In this document: positions 1 through 7,981 of the stretch, in pieces
How the letters are laid out: each line of letters begins with the position of its first letter
How positions within the stretch are numbered: position 1 is the stretch's first letter
NCBI RefSeq assembly: GCF_009711095.1
Contig: NZ_WMJZ01000018.1
Coordinates: 38,327 to 102,326 of the forward strand
Direction: 5' to 3'
DNA from: Intestinirhabdus alba
Lineage (GTDB): Bacteria; Pseudomonadota; Gammaproteobacteria; Enterobacterales; Enterobacteriaceae
DNA length: 64,000 nt
Notes under the pieces: model-generated
Told to the model about the DNA's origin: nothing
What the model saw: only the letters and a program-made list of their open reading frames with translations
Database searches by the model: none
Translations under genes and position numbers: made by a program

Positions 1-91
1 TCTGGCCTGAACGCCGCCCGCCGCGCCCGCTAAGGGGGCGCAGCCTGAACAGAGATAATAAGCTGCTGTCGGACGGCGGCTCCGGCAGGGG

Positions 92-115
92 GCCTGACGG
101 GCTATGTCGTCAGGC
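92..115. other. Hairpin downstream of hypE
   Basis: An inverted repeat with perfect 8-nt arms (GCCTGACG / CGTCAGGC) and an 8-nt loop lies just beyond the hypE stop. No T-run follows it in the hypE direction, so it is not a classical intrinsic terminator; it could be an RNA-processing or 3'-end stabilising hairpin between hypE and whatever lies further left (fhlA in E. coli). Confidence 0.4.
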
Positions 116-135
116 GGGTATAAAATAACACGTTT

Positions 136-1146
136 TTAGCATATCCGGGGCAGCGGTTCGGCGTGCGGCAGGTCCAGCGTGCGCTTGACGCCGTAAAGAC
201 CCGCCAGGCGCACCCCTTTGCGTTCGACCACTTCGCCAATCATGGCGGCATCGCGCCCCAGCGGATGCGCCCGCAGGGCGGCCAGCACCGGCTCTACCAC
301 CCGGCGTTCGACGGCGATGACCAGCTTGCCCTCGTTGGCGAAGTTGAGCGCGTCCAGCCCCAGCAGCTCGCAGACGCCGCGCACTGCGGGCTTCACCGGC
401 AGTGCGGATTCGGACAGCTCGATCCCGCAGCCGCTGGCGGCGGCAAATTCGTGCACCACGGCGTTAACGCCGCCGCGGGTGGCGTCGCGCAGGGCCTTCA
501 CGCCGGGGATATCGCGCAGCGTCTGGATCAGCGGAGTTAAGACCGCGCAGTCGCTGACCAGTTCACCGTCCAGCCCCAGCTGCTCGCGCAGGTTGAGGAT
601 AGTGGCACCGTGGTCGCCGAGGGTGCCGCTGACCAGCAGCACGTCGCCCGCGCTCAGGGTTTGCGCCCCCCAGCGCAGGCCCGCCGGGATCGCCCCCATG
701 CCGGCGGTGTTGATAAACAGCTTATCCGCCGCGCCGCGCTGCACCACCTTGGTATCGCCGGTGACGATGGCGATGCCCGCCTCGCGCGCGGTGGCCGCCA
801 TGCTGTCGACCACCGCCTTCAGGGTTGCCATCGGCAACCCCTCTTCAAGAATGAAGCCGCAGGAGAGGTAGCGCGGGATAGCGCCGCTGACCGCGACATC
901 GTTGGCGGTGCCGCAGATCGCCAGCTTGCCGATGTTGCCGCCGGGGAAGAACAGCGGGTCGATAACGTAGCTGTCGGTGGAAAAGGCCAGCCGATCGCCC
1001 TCTGCCGCCAGCTGCGCCAGCTCCAGGCGCGCCTGATCCTCCTGCTCCGCCAGCCACGGGTTGGCAAAGGCCTCCATAAACAGGCTGTCGATCAGCTGCT
1101 GCATGGCCTGGCCGCCGCTGCCGTGGGCGAGTTGTACGCTGTTCAT
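136..1146 (-). CDS. hypE: Hydrogenase maturation protein HypE (carbamoyl dehydratase)
   Basis: HypE dehydrates the carbamoyl group that HypF transfers to its C-terminal cysteine, giving the thiocyanate that supplies the CN ligands of the NiFe active site. The 336-residue protein has the PurM/AIR-synthase fold signatures: N-terminal HGSGG, ATP-binding FSTDSYV, and VTGDTKVV. It ends in PRIC, the conserved tail whose final Cys is the modified residue. Its start overlaps the hypD stop by 4 nt, so the two are translationally coupled. It is the last hyp gene visible in the leftward operon hypABCDE. Length and motifs are typical. Confidence 0.97.
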   Translation of the reverse strand: MNSVQLAHGSGGQAMQQLIDSLFMEAFANPWLAEQEDQARLELAQLAAEGDRLAFSTDSYVIDPLFFPGGNIGKLAICGTANDVAVSGAIPRYLSCGFILEEGLPMATLKAVVDSMAATAREAGIAIVTGDTKVVQRGAADKLFINTAGMGAIPAGLRWGAQTLSAGDVLLVSGTLGDHGATILNLREQLGLDGELVSDCAVLTPLIQTLRDIPGVKALRDATRGGVNAVVHEFAAASGCGIELSESALPVKPAVRGVCELLGLDALNFANEGKLVIAVERRVVEPVLAALRAHPLGRDAAMIGEVVERKGVRLAGLYGVKRTLDLPHAEPLPRIC

Positions 1147-2264
1147 GCTTCACACTCCTGCTGACGATATTGATACCACGCGGCGCACGCCCCCTCGGAG
1201 GAGACCATCAGCGCGCCGAACGCGGTCTGTGGGTTACAGGTTTTACCAAACAGCGGGCACTGGTGCGGCTTACACTTGCCGGTCAGCACCTCGCCGCAGC
1301 GGGCGCGGGGATCGTCGCAGACCTCCTGCGGTGCCGGGCGGAAGTGCGCCTCGGCGTCAAAACGCTGATAGTCCGGCGTCAGGTGCACGCCGGAGGCACC
1401 AATCACACCCAGACCGCGCCACTCGCTGTCGCCGGAGACGGTGAAGACCTCGGCGATGGCCTGCTGCGCCAGCGCATTACCGGCATCCGGCACCACGCGG
1501 CGGTACTGATTTTCAATGCGGCTGTGGTCGGCGATTTTCTGCTCAATAAGCATCGCCACTCCCTGCAGCAGATCGAGCGGCTCAAAGCCGGCCACCACCA
1601 GCGGACGGTTAAACTCGCTGGCGATAAAGCCGTAGGCGTCGGTGCCGATCACCATGCTGACGTGGCCCGGCGCGAGGAAGGCGTCGATGCCGTTGTCCGG
1701 CTGCTCCAGCAGGCTGCGCAGGGTCGGGATCAGGGTGATGTGCTGGCAGAAGAACCAGAAGTTCTGCACGTCGCGCTGCTTCGCCTGCTGCAGGGTAATG
1801 GCGGTGGTCGGCATGGTGGTTTCAAAGCCGAGGCCGAAGAAGACCACCTTGCGCGTCGGGTTCGCCTGGGCCAGCTTCAGGGCGTCCATCGGCGAGTAGA
1901 CGATGCGGATATCCGCGCCGCGCGCTTTCGCCTGCAGCAGCGACCCCTGTTTCCCCGGCACGCGCATGGCGTCGCCGAAGGTGCAGAAAATCACCTCCGG
2001 ATGGCTGGCTATCTCCACGCAGCTGTCGATGCGGCCCATCGGCAGCACGCAGACCGGGCAGCCGGGGCCGTGGATAAATTCCACGTTGTCCGGCAGCAGT
2101 CGGTCGAGGCCGAACTTAAAGATGGCGTGGGTGTGGCCGCCGCACACCTCCATAATACGCAGCGGACGTTCGCTGGTATGGGAAAGGTGGGCGGCGCGCT
2201 CGCGCAGGTGCTCAATCAGCTGCATCACCTGCTCCGGTGCGCGGTATTCATCAACAAAACGCAT
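1143..2264 (-). CDS. hypD: Hydrogenase maturation protein HypD (Fe-S scaffold)
   Basis: HypD is the 4Fe-4S protein that, with HypC, carries the iron on which the Fe(CN)2CO group is built. The 373-residue product shows the family motifs CGGHTHAIFK, HGPGCPVCVLP and GFETTMPTT, plus a Cys-rich C-terminal half (CDDPRARCGEV, CKPHQCPLFGKTC) that binds the cluster. It follows hypC with a 1-nt overlap (ATG A of hypD meets the hypC stop region) and overlaps hypE by 4 nt. Nothing unusual is seen; identification is firm. Confidence 0.97.
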   Translation of the reverse strand: MRFVDEYRAPEQVMQLIEHLRERAAHLSHTSERPLRIMEVCGGHTHAIFKFGLDRLLPDNVEFIHGPGCPVCVLPMGRIDSCVEIASHPEVIFCTFGDAMRVPGKQGSLLQAKARGADIRIVYSPMDALKLAQANPTRKVVFFGLGFETTMPTTAITLQQAKQRDVQNFWFFCQHITLIPTLRSLLEQPDNGIDAFLAPGHVSMVIGTDAYGFIASEFNRPLVVAGFEPLDLLQGVAMLIEQKIADHSRIENQYRRVVPDAGNALAQQAIAEVFTVSGDSEWRGLGVIGASGVHLTPDYQRFDAEAHFRPAPQEVCDDPRARCGEVLTGKCKPHQCPLFGKTCNPQTAFGALMVSSEGACAAWYQYRQQECEA

Positions 2265-2536
2265 TATTTCTCCTCGCCGTAGAGCAACGCCCCAACGTCC
2301 GGCTCCATCTCAAACATATTCTGCAGCGCGTCGAGGGTATCGCGCGCTTCGGCCTCGTTAATCACGCTCATCGCAAAGCCGACGTGGACCAGCACCCACT
2401 GGCCGATGCGCGGCTGGCCGCTCTCGTCGCAACTGCCGACCAGCGTCAGGTCAACATCGCGCTGAATGCCGCAGACGTCGACCTTCGCCTGGATGCCGTC
2501 AATGGTGCGGATCTGGCCCGGTACGCCTATGCACAT
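2264..2536 (-). CDS. hypC: Hydrogenase assembly chaperone HypC
   Basis: A 90-residue HypC/HybG chaperone that binds HypD and delivers the Fe(CN)2CO unit to the hydrogenase large-subunit precursor. I chose the internal ATG at 2536 because HypC function depends on Cys2: this start gives MCIGVPGQ, the invariant N-terminus, while an upstream in-frame ATG would bury it. The start lies inside the hypB 3' end (10-nt overlap), as expected for a coupled operon. The remainder has the usual small beta-barrel pattern ([22 protein letters not shown]) and an acidic C-terminal helix. Confidence 0.95.
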   Translation of the reverse strand: MCIGVPGQIRTIDGIQAKVDVCGIQRDVDLTLVGSCDESGQPRIGQWVLVHVGFAMSVINEAEARDTLDALQNMFEMEPDVGALLYGEEK

Positions 2537-3399
2537 TGCTGCGCCTCCAGCCAGTTCAGCCATTGGTCCATCCCTTCGCCGCTGGTGGCGGAAATCAGGA
2601 TAATTTCAATGTCCGGATTCACCTCCCGGGCGCTGGCGATACATTTTTCCACGTCGAAGTTCAGGTACGGCAGCAGATCGACCTTGTTGAGCAGCATCAG
2701 CGAGGCGGCGGCAAACATGTGCGGATATTTCAGCGGCTTGTCTTCGCCTTCGGTCACCGACAGCACCGCCACCTTATGCCGTTCGCCGAGGTCAAAGCTG
2801 GCCGGGCAGACGAGGTTGCCGACGTTTTCGATAAACAGGATCCCGCCATCGGCTAGGGGCAGGCGCGGGGCGGCGTCGGCGATCATCTGGGCGTCGAGGT
2901 GGCAGCCCTTGCCGGTATTGACCTGAATGGCCGGGGTGCCGGTGGCGCGAATGCGCGCGGCGTCGTTAACCGTTTGCTGGTCGCCTTCAATGACCGCGCA
3001 GGGAACGCGCTCCTTCAGCCGGGTCAGCGTTTCGGTCAGCAGGGTGGTTTTACCGGAGCCGGGGCTGGAGACGAGGTTGAGCACCAGCTGCCGGCGGGCG
3101 GCGAAGCGGGCGCGGTTATGCCCGGCCAGGCGGTTATTTTTGTCCAGTACGTCGATCTCCACCTCCAGCATCCGGCGCTGGCTCATGCCCGGCGCATGGG
3201 TTCCGGCTTCGCCGTGGCCGTAGTGCAGATCGCCTTCTGCGGTCTGGCTCGGGGTAAAGGCGGACGTCTTCACGCCGGTGATGTTCAGCGCCGGACGGGC
3301 CGCCGGGGCGAAGGGCGCGCTACGAAACGCCGAATGAGGGTTATGCTCATCGCCTTCAATATAAAGGTTGCCTTCAGCGCAACCGCAAGTTGTACACAT
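2527..3399 (-). CDS. hypB: Hydrogenase nickel-insertion GTPase HypB
   Basis: HypB is a SIMIBI-class GTPase that works with HypA to insert nickel into hydrogenase precursors. The 290-residue protein begins [10 protein letters not shown], the high-affinity CxxCGC nickel-binding motif. The G domain shows the P-loop [10 protein letters not shown] near residue 115, [11 protein letters not shown] and [10 protein letters not shown] (NKxD). Only a few histidines follow the N-terminal motif, so it is not the long His-rich storage type. It overlaps hypC at its 3' end. Confidence 0.96.
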   Translation of the reverse strand: MCTTCGCAEGNLYIEGDEHNPHSAFRSAPFAPAARPALNITGVKTSAFTPSQTAEGDLHYGHGEAGTHAPGMSQRRMLEVEIDVLDKNNRLAGHNRARFAARRQLVLNLVSSPGSGKTTLLTETLTRLKERVPCAVIEGDQQTVNDAARIRATGTPAIQVNTGKGCHLDAQMIADAAPRLPLADGGILFIENVGNLVCPASFDLGERHKVAVLSVTEGEDKPLKYPHMFAAASLMLLNKVDLLPYLNFDVEKCIASAREVNPDIEIILISATSGEGMDQWLNWLEAQQCA

Positions 3400-3450
3400 C
3401 GCTCACTCCTGATCTCTTACTTACTGCTCTGGCCGTTGCCGGACGGCAGA

Positions 3451-3795
3451 TTAATCTATTTCTATGCGTCGAATCTGTAGGCCGTCGTCGGCGACAATTC
3501 GTAGCATATCGCTGTTGCACTGTGGGCAGCGGCGAACCCTCTGGGTCAGCAGCGTGACGTACTGCTGACAGGTTTCGCACCAGCATTCTGCTTCCTGTTC
3601 TTCGAGGTGCAGTTTACAGCCTTCGGCCACCGTGCCGCGGCATACCAGATCAAAACAAAAGGCGAGAGCGCTGCTTTCCACGCAGGAAAAAGCGCCAATT
3701 TTTAGCCATACCGCCGTGACCCGGCTTGCGCCATGCTGCGCCGCCTGTTGTTCGATCAATTCCAGTGCCCGTTGGCAGAGGGTGATTTCGTGCAT
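3451..3795 (-). CDS. hypA: Hydrogenase nickel incorporation protein HypA
   Basis: HypA is the nickel metallochaperone paired with HypB. I placed the start at 3795 because this gives MHEITLCQ, whose His2 is an essential Ni ligand; an upstream in-frame start would add nine residues before it. The 114-residue protein carries the structural zinc site as two CxxC pairs (CETC near residue 73 and CPQC near residue 90). It is the first gene of the leftward hyp operon, 30 nt downstream of a sigma54 promoter. Confidence 0.95.
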   Translation of the reverse strand: MHEITLCQRALELIEQQAAQHGASRVTAVWLKIGAFSCVESSALAFCFDLVCRGTVAEGCKLHLEEQEAECWCETCQQYVTLLTQRVRRCPQCNSDMLRIVADDGLQIRRIEID

Positions 3796-3824
3796 ATCGC
3801 CTCCCGTGGTCGTTACCGTCACAA

Positions 3825-3840
3825 AGCAATAATCATGCCA
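3825..3840 (-). promoter_or_regulatory. Sigma54 promoter of hypABCDE
   Basis: On the minus strand the sequence reads TGGCAT-N5-TTGCT, with GG and GC exactly 12 nt apart, matching the -24/-12 sigma54 consensus TGGCAC-N5-TTGCW at nearly every position. Transcription would start about 10-12 nt downstream and reach the hypA ATG at 3795. In E. coli the hyp operon is sigma54- and FhlA-dependent, which fits. Confidence 0.85.
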
Positions 3841-3875
3841 TTATTGAAATCTTCACCCGCCGACAATGACGACGA

Positions 3876-3896
3876 TGACGAAATGACATGTCGTCA
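3876..3896. promoter_or_regulatory. Candidate FhlA upstream activating site between hyp and hyc
   Basis: Inverted repeat TGACGA-N9-TCGTCA, preceded by a partly overlapping GACGATGACG. It lies between two divergent sigma54 promoters (3825-3840 and 3954-3969), the location of the FhlA enhancer in E. coli. The same GACGATGAC core recurs in the palindrome upstream of hydN. Binding by FhlA is inferred from position and recurrence. Confidence 0.65.
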
Positions 3897-3953
3897 CCGC
3901 GTCGAAACCGGCGGTGTAAGTATTAATGCTTTTAAAATCAGTTTGTTGAAAAC

Positions 3954-3969
3954 TGGCATGAAAAATGCT
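3954..3969 (+). promoter_or_regulatory. Sigma54 promoter of hycABCDEFGH(I)
   Basis: TGGCAT-N7-TGCTT-type element (CTGGCATGAAAAATGCTT) with GG and GC 12 nt apart, as required for -24/-12 sigma54 recognition. It sits about 37 nt upstream of the hycA start, leaving a short leader. Only one position of the -24 hexamer and one of the -12 element depart from consensus. Confidence 0.85.
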
Positions 3970-4005
3970 TACGGCTGGCTATCTCAGTTAAACGGGTAAC
4001 CTGAC

Positions 4006-4467
4006 ATGTCTATTTGGGAAATAAGCGAAAAGGCGGACTACATCGCGCAGCGGCATCGCCGACTGCAGGATCAGTGGCATACCTACTGCAATTCGCTGGT
4101 CCAGGGGATCACCCTGTCGAAGGCGCGTTTGCATCATGCTATGAGCTGCGCCCCGGAAAAAGAGCTCTGCTTCCTGTTATTTGAACATTTTCGGATTTAC
4201 GTCACCCTGGCGGACGGCTTTAACAGCCACACTATCGAGTACTACGTTGAGACGAAAGAGGGTGAAGAGAAACAGCGGGTTGCGCAGGCGCAGCTGGGCA
4301 TCGACGGGCTGGTCGACGGCCACGTCAACGCCCGGGATCGCGAGCAGGTGCTGGAGCATTACCTCGAAAAAATCGCCAGCGTCTACAACAACCTGTATGA
4401 CGCCATGGAAACCAGCGCCCCGATTAATCTCAACCAGCTGGTAACCGGACACTGTCCGGCCGTCTGA
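4006..4467 (+). CDS. hycA: Formate hydrogenlyase regulatory protein HycA
   Basis: First gene of the hyc operon. E. coli HycA antagonises FhlA-dependent activation of formate-regulon promoters. The 153-residue product starts MSIWEISEKADYIAQRHRRL and has no membrane segment or metal motif, consistent with a small cytoplasmic regulator. It is followed by a 133-bp gap containing a hairpin and an FhlA-like palindrome, so hycA sits between two candidate activator sites. Identification rests on the sequence and the hypA-hycA-hycB context. Confidence 0.92.
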   Translation: MSIWEISEKADYIAQRHRRLQDQWHTYCNSLVQGITLSKARLHHAMSCAPEKELCFLLFEHFRIYVTLADGFNSHTIEYYVETKEGEEKQRVAQAQLGIDGLVDGHVNARDREQVLEHYLEKIASVYNNLYDAMETSAPINLNQLVTGHCPAV

Positions 4468-4490
4468 GCCGGAAATATAGCCCGTTTTGA

Positions 4491-4510
4491 CCTCGCGACC
4501 TGTCGCGAGG
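4491..4510. other. Hairpin after hycA
   Basis: Perfect 8-nt stem CCTCGCGA / TCGCGAGG with a 4-nt loop, 23 nt beyond the hycA stop and not followed by a T-run. It could act as an intercistronic processing or attenuating hairpin between hycA and hycB rather than a full terminator. Confidence 0.5.
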
Positions 4511-4524
4511 GCGTTAGGGACGAG

Positions 4525-4563
4525 CCTGTCGATGAGTGTCGAAAATGACATTTTATCGACAGG
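4525..4563. promoter_or_regulatory. Candidate FhlA site between hycA and hycB
   Basis: Perfect 9-nt inverted repeat CCTGTCGAT ... ATCGACAGG separated by 21 nt, with an inner TGTCGAAAATGACA element at 4537-4550. FhlA is known to bind an element in the E. coli hycA-hycB gap that contributes to hyp expression, and this palindrome occupies the same place. FhlA binding here is inferred. Confidence 0.65.
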
Positions 4564-4600
4564 TTTTCGTCAAAAATGACCATCACCTGAGGAATGCCTG

Positions 4601-5215
4601 GTGAATCGTTTTGTAATTGCTGACTCCACGCTCTGCATCGGCTGCCACACCTGTGAGGCCGCCTGTTCAGAGACGCATCGTCAGCGCGGCCTGCAGTCTA
4701 TGCCGCGCCTGAAAGTGATGCTGAATGAAAAAGAATCTGCGCCGCAGCTCTGCCACCAATGTGAAGATGCGCCCTGCGCCGTGGTTTGCCCGGTCAACGC
4801 CATCAACCGCGTGGACGGTGCCGTACAGCTTAATGAGAGCCTGTGCGTGAGCTGTAAGCTGTGCGGAATCGCCTGCCCGTTTGGCGCTATTGAGTTTTCC
4901 GGCAGCCGTCCGCTGCACATTCCGGCAAACGCCAATACGCCGAAAGCGCCCCCCGCACCGCCCGCGCCGGCCCGCGTCAGCACGCTGCTGGACTGGGTGC
5001 CCGGCGTGCGCGCCATCGCGGTGAAATGCGATCTGTGCCACTTCGACGAACAGGGACCGGCCTGCGTGCGCATGTGCCCTACCAAAGCCCTGCGGCTGGT
5101 GAACAATATGGATATCGCCCGCGCCAGTAAGCGTAAACGCGAACTGACGTTCAACACCGACTTCGGCGATCTCACCTTGTTCCAGCAGTCTCAGCAGAGT
5201 GGAGAGGCAAAATGA
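4601..5215 (+). CDS. hycB: Formate hydrogenlyase electron-transfer Fe-S protein HycB
   Basis: HycB passes electrons from formate dehydrogenase-H toward hydrogenase 3 on the cytoplasmic face of the membrane. The 204-residue protein contains four [4Fe-4S] ferredoxin motifs: CIGCHTCEAAC, CHQCEDAPCAVVCP, CVSCKLCGIACP and CDLCHFDEQGPACVRMCP. Translation starts at GTG, with GAGGAA seven nt upstream. A nearby ATG at 4594 is out of frame. It overlaps hycC by 4 nt. The paralogue HydN at 13225 shares the same motif layout. Confidence 0.96.
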   Translation: MNRFVIADSTLCIGCHTCEAACSETHRQRGLQSMPRLKVMLNEKESAPQLCHQCEDAPCAVVCPVNAINRVDGAVQLNESLCVSCKLCGIACPFGAIEFSGSRPLHIPANANTPKAPPAPPAPARVSTLLDWVPGVRAIAVKCDLCHFDEQGPACVRMCPTKALRLVNNMDIARASKRKRELTFNTDFGDLTLFQQSQQSGEAK

Positions 5216-7038
5216 ACGCAATTTCACTGATTAACAGCGGCGTGGCGTGGTTTGCCGCCGCCGCCGTACTGGCATTTTTATTTTCGGGCCACCGGGCGCT
5301 GAGCGGCTGGGTAGCCGGCGTCGGCGGGGCGCTGGGCAGCCTGTGCACGGCGGCGGCGGGTCTTGGCACCCTGATCGGCGCGACGGCGGCGAGGGGCGTG
5401 ATGCCGTTTATCGGCCACGGAATACAGGTCGCCCCGCTGAACGCGATCTGGCTGATTACCCTGGGCCTGTGCGGGCTGTTCGTCAGCCTGTACAACATTG
5501 ACTGGCACCGTCACCCGCAGGTGAAAGCGAACGGCCTGCTGATTAACCTGCTGATGGCGGCGGCGGTCTGCGCGGTGGTTGCCAGCAGCCTTGGGGCGCT
5601 GGTGGTGATGGCGGAAATCATGGCTCTGTGCGCGGCGTTCCTGACCGGCTGCAGTAAAGAAGGCAAGCTCTGGTTCGCGCTGGGCCGTCTCGGCACGCTG
5701 CTGCTGACCATCGCCTGCTGGCTGGTATGGCATCGCTACGGCACCCTCGATCTGCGCCAGCTGGATCTGCGCGCCCAGGGGCTGCCGCTCGGTGCCGACG
5801 TCTGGCTGCTGGGCGTGATCGGCTTCGGCCTGCTGGCCGGAATTATCCCGCTGCACGGCTGGGTGCCACAGGCGCACGCCAACGCCAGCGCGCCGGCGGC
5901 GACGCTGTTCTCCACCGTGGTGATGAAAGTGGGGCTGTTCGGCATCCTCTCCCTCTCCCTGACCGGCGGCAATGCGCCGCTGTGGTGGGGCATACTGCTG
6001 CTGGTGCTCGGTATGCTTACCGCCTTTGTCGGCGGCCTGTATGCGCTGATGGAGCACAATATTCAGCGCCTGCTGGCCTACCACACCCTGGAAAATATCG
6101 GCATTATCCTGCTCGGTCTGGGCGCGGGCGTCACCGGCATCGCGCTTAACCAGCCGGTGCTGGTGGCCCTTGGACTGACCGGCGGCCTGTACCACCTGAT
6201 TAACCACAGCCTGTTTAAGAGCGTGCTGTTCCTGGGAGCGGGCAGCGTCTGGTTCCGTACCGGCCATCGGGATATTGAAAAGCTGGGCGGCATCGGCAAG
6301 CGTATGCCGGTGATCTCCGTGGCGATGCTGGTGGGCCTGATGGCGATGGCCGCGCTGCCGCCGCTGAACGGCTTTGCCGGCGAGTGGGTTATCTATCAGT
6401 CCTTCTTCAGCCTGGGCAACAGCGGGGCCTTTATCGGCCGCCTGTTCGGGCCGCTGCTGGCGGTAGGGCTGGCCATTACCGGCGCGCTGGCGGTGATGTG
6501 TATGGCGAAAGTCTACGGCGTCGCCTTCCTTGGCGCACCGCGCACGAAAGAGGCGGAAAACGCCTGCTGCGCGCCGCTCCTGATGGCGGTGAGCGTGGTG
6601 GCGCTGGCGATCTGCTGCGTGCTGGGCGGGGTGGCCGCGCCGTGGCTGCTGCCGCTGCTCTCCGCCGCGGTGCCGCTGCCGCTGGAAACCGCCCATACCG
6701 AGGTCTCTCAGCCGATGATGACGCTGTTGCTGATCGCCTGCCCGCTGCTGCCGTTTATCATTATGACCATTCTGAAAGGCAACCGGCTGCCGTCCCGCTC
6801 CCGCGGCGCGGCCTGGGTCTGCGGCTACGACCATGAAAAGTCAATGGTAATCACCGCTCACGGCTTCGCCATGCCGGTAAAAGCAGCCTTCGCCCCGGTG
6901 CTGAAGCTGCGTAAATGGCTTAACCCGGTATCGCTGATCCCGGGGTGGCAGAACGCGGCCGCGCCGGTTCTGTTCCGTCGCCTGGCGCTGATTGAGCTGG
7001 CGGTGCTGGTGGTGATTGTGGTTTCCCGAGGAGCCTGA
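5212..7038 (+). CDS. hycC: Formate hydrogenlyase membrane subunit HycC (Mrp/NuoL-like)
   Basis: HycC is the large antiporter-like membrane arm subunit of the FHL-1 complex, related to NuoL/M/N. The 608-residue protein is almost entirely hydrophobic helices. Conserved NuoL-family segments are visible, including HGWVPQAHANASAPAATLFS around residue 220 and YHTLENIGIILLG around residue 288. Its start overlaps the hycB stop. Length matches E. coli HycC. Confidence 0.96.
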   Translation: MNAISLINSGVAWFAAAAVLAFLFSGHRALSGWVAGVGGALGSLCTAAAGLGTLIGATAARGVMPFIGHGIQVAPLNAIWLITLGLCGLFVSLYNIDWHRHPQVKANGLLINLLMAAAVCAVVASSLGALVVMAEIMALCAAFLTGCSKEGKLWFALGRLGTLLLTIACWLVWHRYGTLDLRQLDLRAQGLPLGADVWLLGVIGFGLLAGIIPLHGWVPQAHANASAPAATLFSTVVMKVGLFGILSLSLTGGNAPLWWGILLLVLGMLTAFVGGLYALMEHNIQRLLAYHTLENIGIILLGLGAGVTGIALNQPVLVALGLTGGLYHLINHSLFKSVLFLGAGSVWFRTGHRDIEKLGGIGKRMPVISVAMLVGLMAMAALPPLNGFAGEWVIYQSFFSLGNSGAFIGRLFGPLLAVGLAITGALAVMCMAKVYGVAFLGAPRTKEAENACCAPLLMAVSVVALAICCVLGGVAAPWLLPLLSAAVPLPLETAHTEVSQPMMTLLLIACPLLPFIIMTILKGNRLPSRSRGAAWVCGYDHEKSMVITAHGFAMPVKAAFAPVLKLRKWLNPVSLIPGWQNAAAPVLFRRLALIELAVLVVIVVSRGA

Positions 7039-7040
7039 GA

Positions 7041-7964
7041 ATGAACGTTTTATATCCGATAATTCAGGCGCTGGTGCTGTTCGCCGCCGCGCCGCTGCTG
7101 TCCGGCATTACCCGCGTGGCACGCGCCCGTCTGCATAACCGTCGCGGGCCGGGCGTTCTGCAGGAGTACCGCGATCTGATCAAACTGCTGGGCCGCCAGA
7201 GCGTGGCTCCCGCCGCCGCCGGCTGGGTGTTCCGCCTGACGCCGTTTGTGATGGTCGGCGTGATGTTGACCATCGCCACCGCGCTGCCGGTGGTGACCGT
7301 CGGCTCGCCGCTGCCGCAGCTGGGCGATCTGATCACCCTGATCTACCTCTTCGCCATCGCTCGCTTCTTCTTCTCCATCGCGGGTCTGGACACCGGCAGC
7401 CCGTTCACCGCCCTTGGTGCCAGCCGTGAGGCGATGCTCGGCGTGCTGGTGGAGCCGATTCTGCTGCTCGGCCTGTGGGTTGCGGCGCAGGTGGCCGGTT
7501 CCACCCACATCAGCAATATCACCGACGCCATCTATCACTGGCCCGTCGCCCGCAGCATTCCGCTGATCCTCGCGCTGTGCGCCTGCGCCTTCGCCACCTT
7601 TATCGAAATGGGCAAGCTGCCGTTCGACCTGGCGGAAGCGGAGCAGGAGCTGCAGGAAGGGCCGCTCAGCGAATACAGCGGCAGCGGCTTTGCGGTGATG
7701 AAGTGGGGCATCAGCCTGAAACAGCTGGTAGTCCTGCAGATGTTTGTCGGCGTTTTCCTGCCGTGGGGGCAGATGGAAGTCTTCAGCGCCGGTGGGCTGC
7801 TGCTGGCGCTGATTGTCGCCATCGTTAAGCTGGTGCTGGGCGTGCTGATTATCGCCCTGTTCGAAAACAGCATGGCGCGCCTGCGTTTCTGCGCCACCTC
7901 ACGTGTAACCTGGGCCGGATTCGGGTTTGCATTTTTAGCCTTCGTCTCCTTGCTGGTGGCGTGA
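7041..7964 (+). CDS. hycD: Formate hydrogenlyase membrane subunit HycD (NuoH-like)
   Basis: HycD anchors the soluble hydrogenase module to the membrane, as NuoH does in complex I. The 307-residue protein has about eight hydrophobic helices. It contains the NuoH-type loop FIEMGKLPFDLAEAEQEL near residue 190, followed by EGPLSEYSG, which contacts the catalytic arm. It lies 2 nt beyond hycC and 17 nt before hycE, in one operon. Confidence 0.96.
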   Translation: MNVLYPIIQALVLFAAAPLLSGITRVARARLHNRRGPGVLQEYRDLIKLLGRQSVAPAAAGWVFRLTPFVMVGVMLTIATALPVVTVGSPLPQLGDLITLIYLFAIARFFFSIAGLDTGSPFTALGASREAMLGVLVEPILLLGLWVAAQVAGSTHISNITDAIYHWPVARSIPLILALCACAFATFIEMGKLPFDLAEAEQELQEGPLSEYSGSGFAVMKWGISLKQLVVLQMFVGVFLPWGQMEVFSAGGLLLALIVAIVKLVLGVLIIALFENSMARLRFCATSRVTWAGFGFAFLAFVSLLVA

Positions 7965-7981
7965 TTTAAGAGAGTTTAGAT

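Noticed and set aside
5278..6834. Long antisense open frame opposite hycC
   Set aside because: Gln/His/Arg-rich shadow of a high-GC membrane protein gene, with no motif; the plus-strand gene explains the frame.
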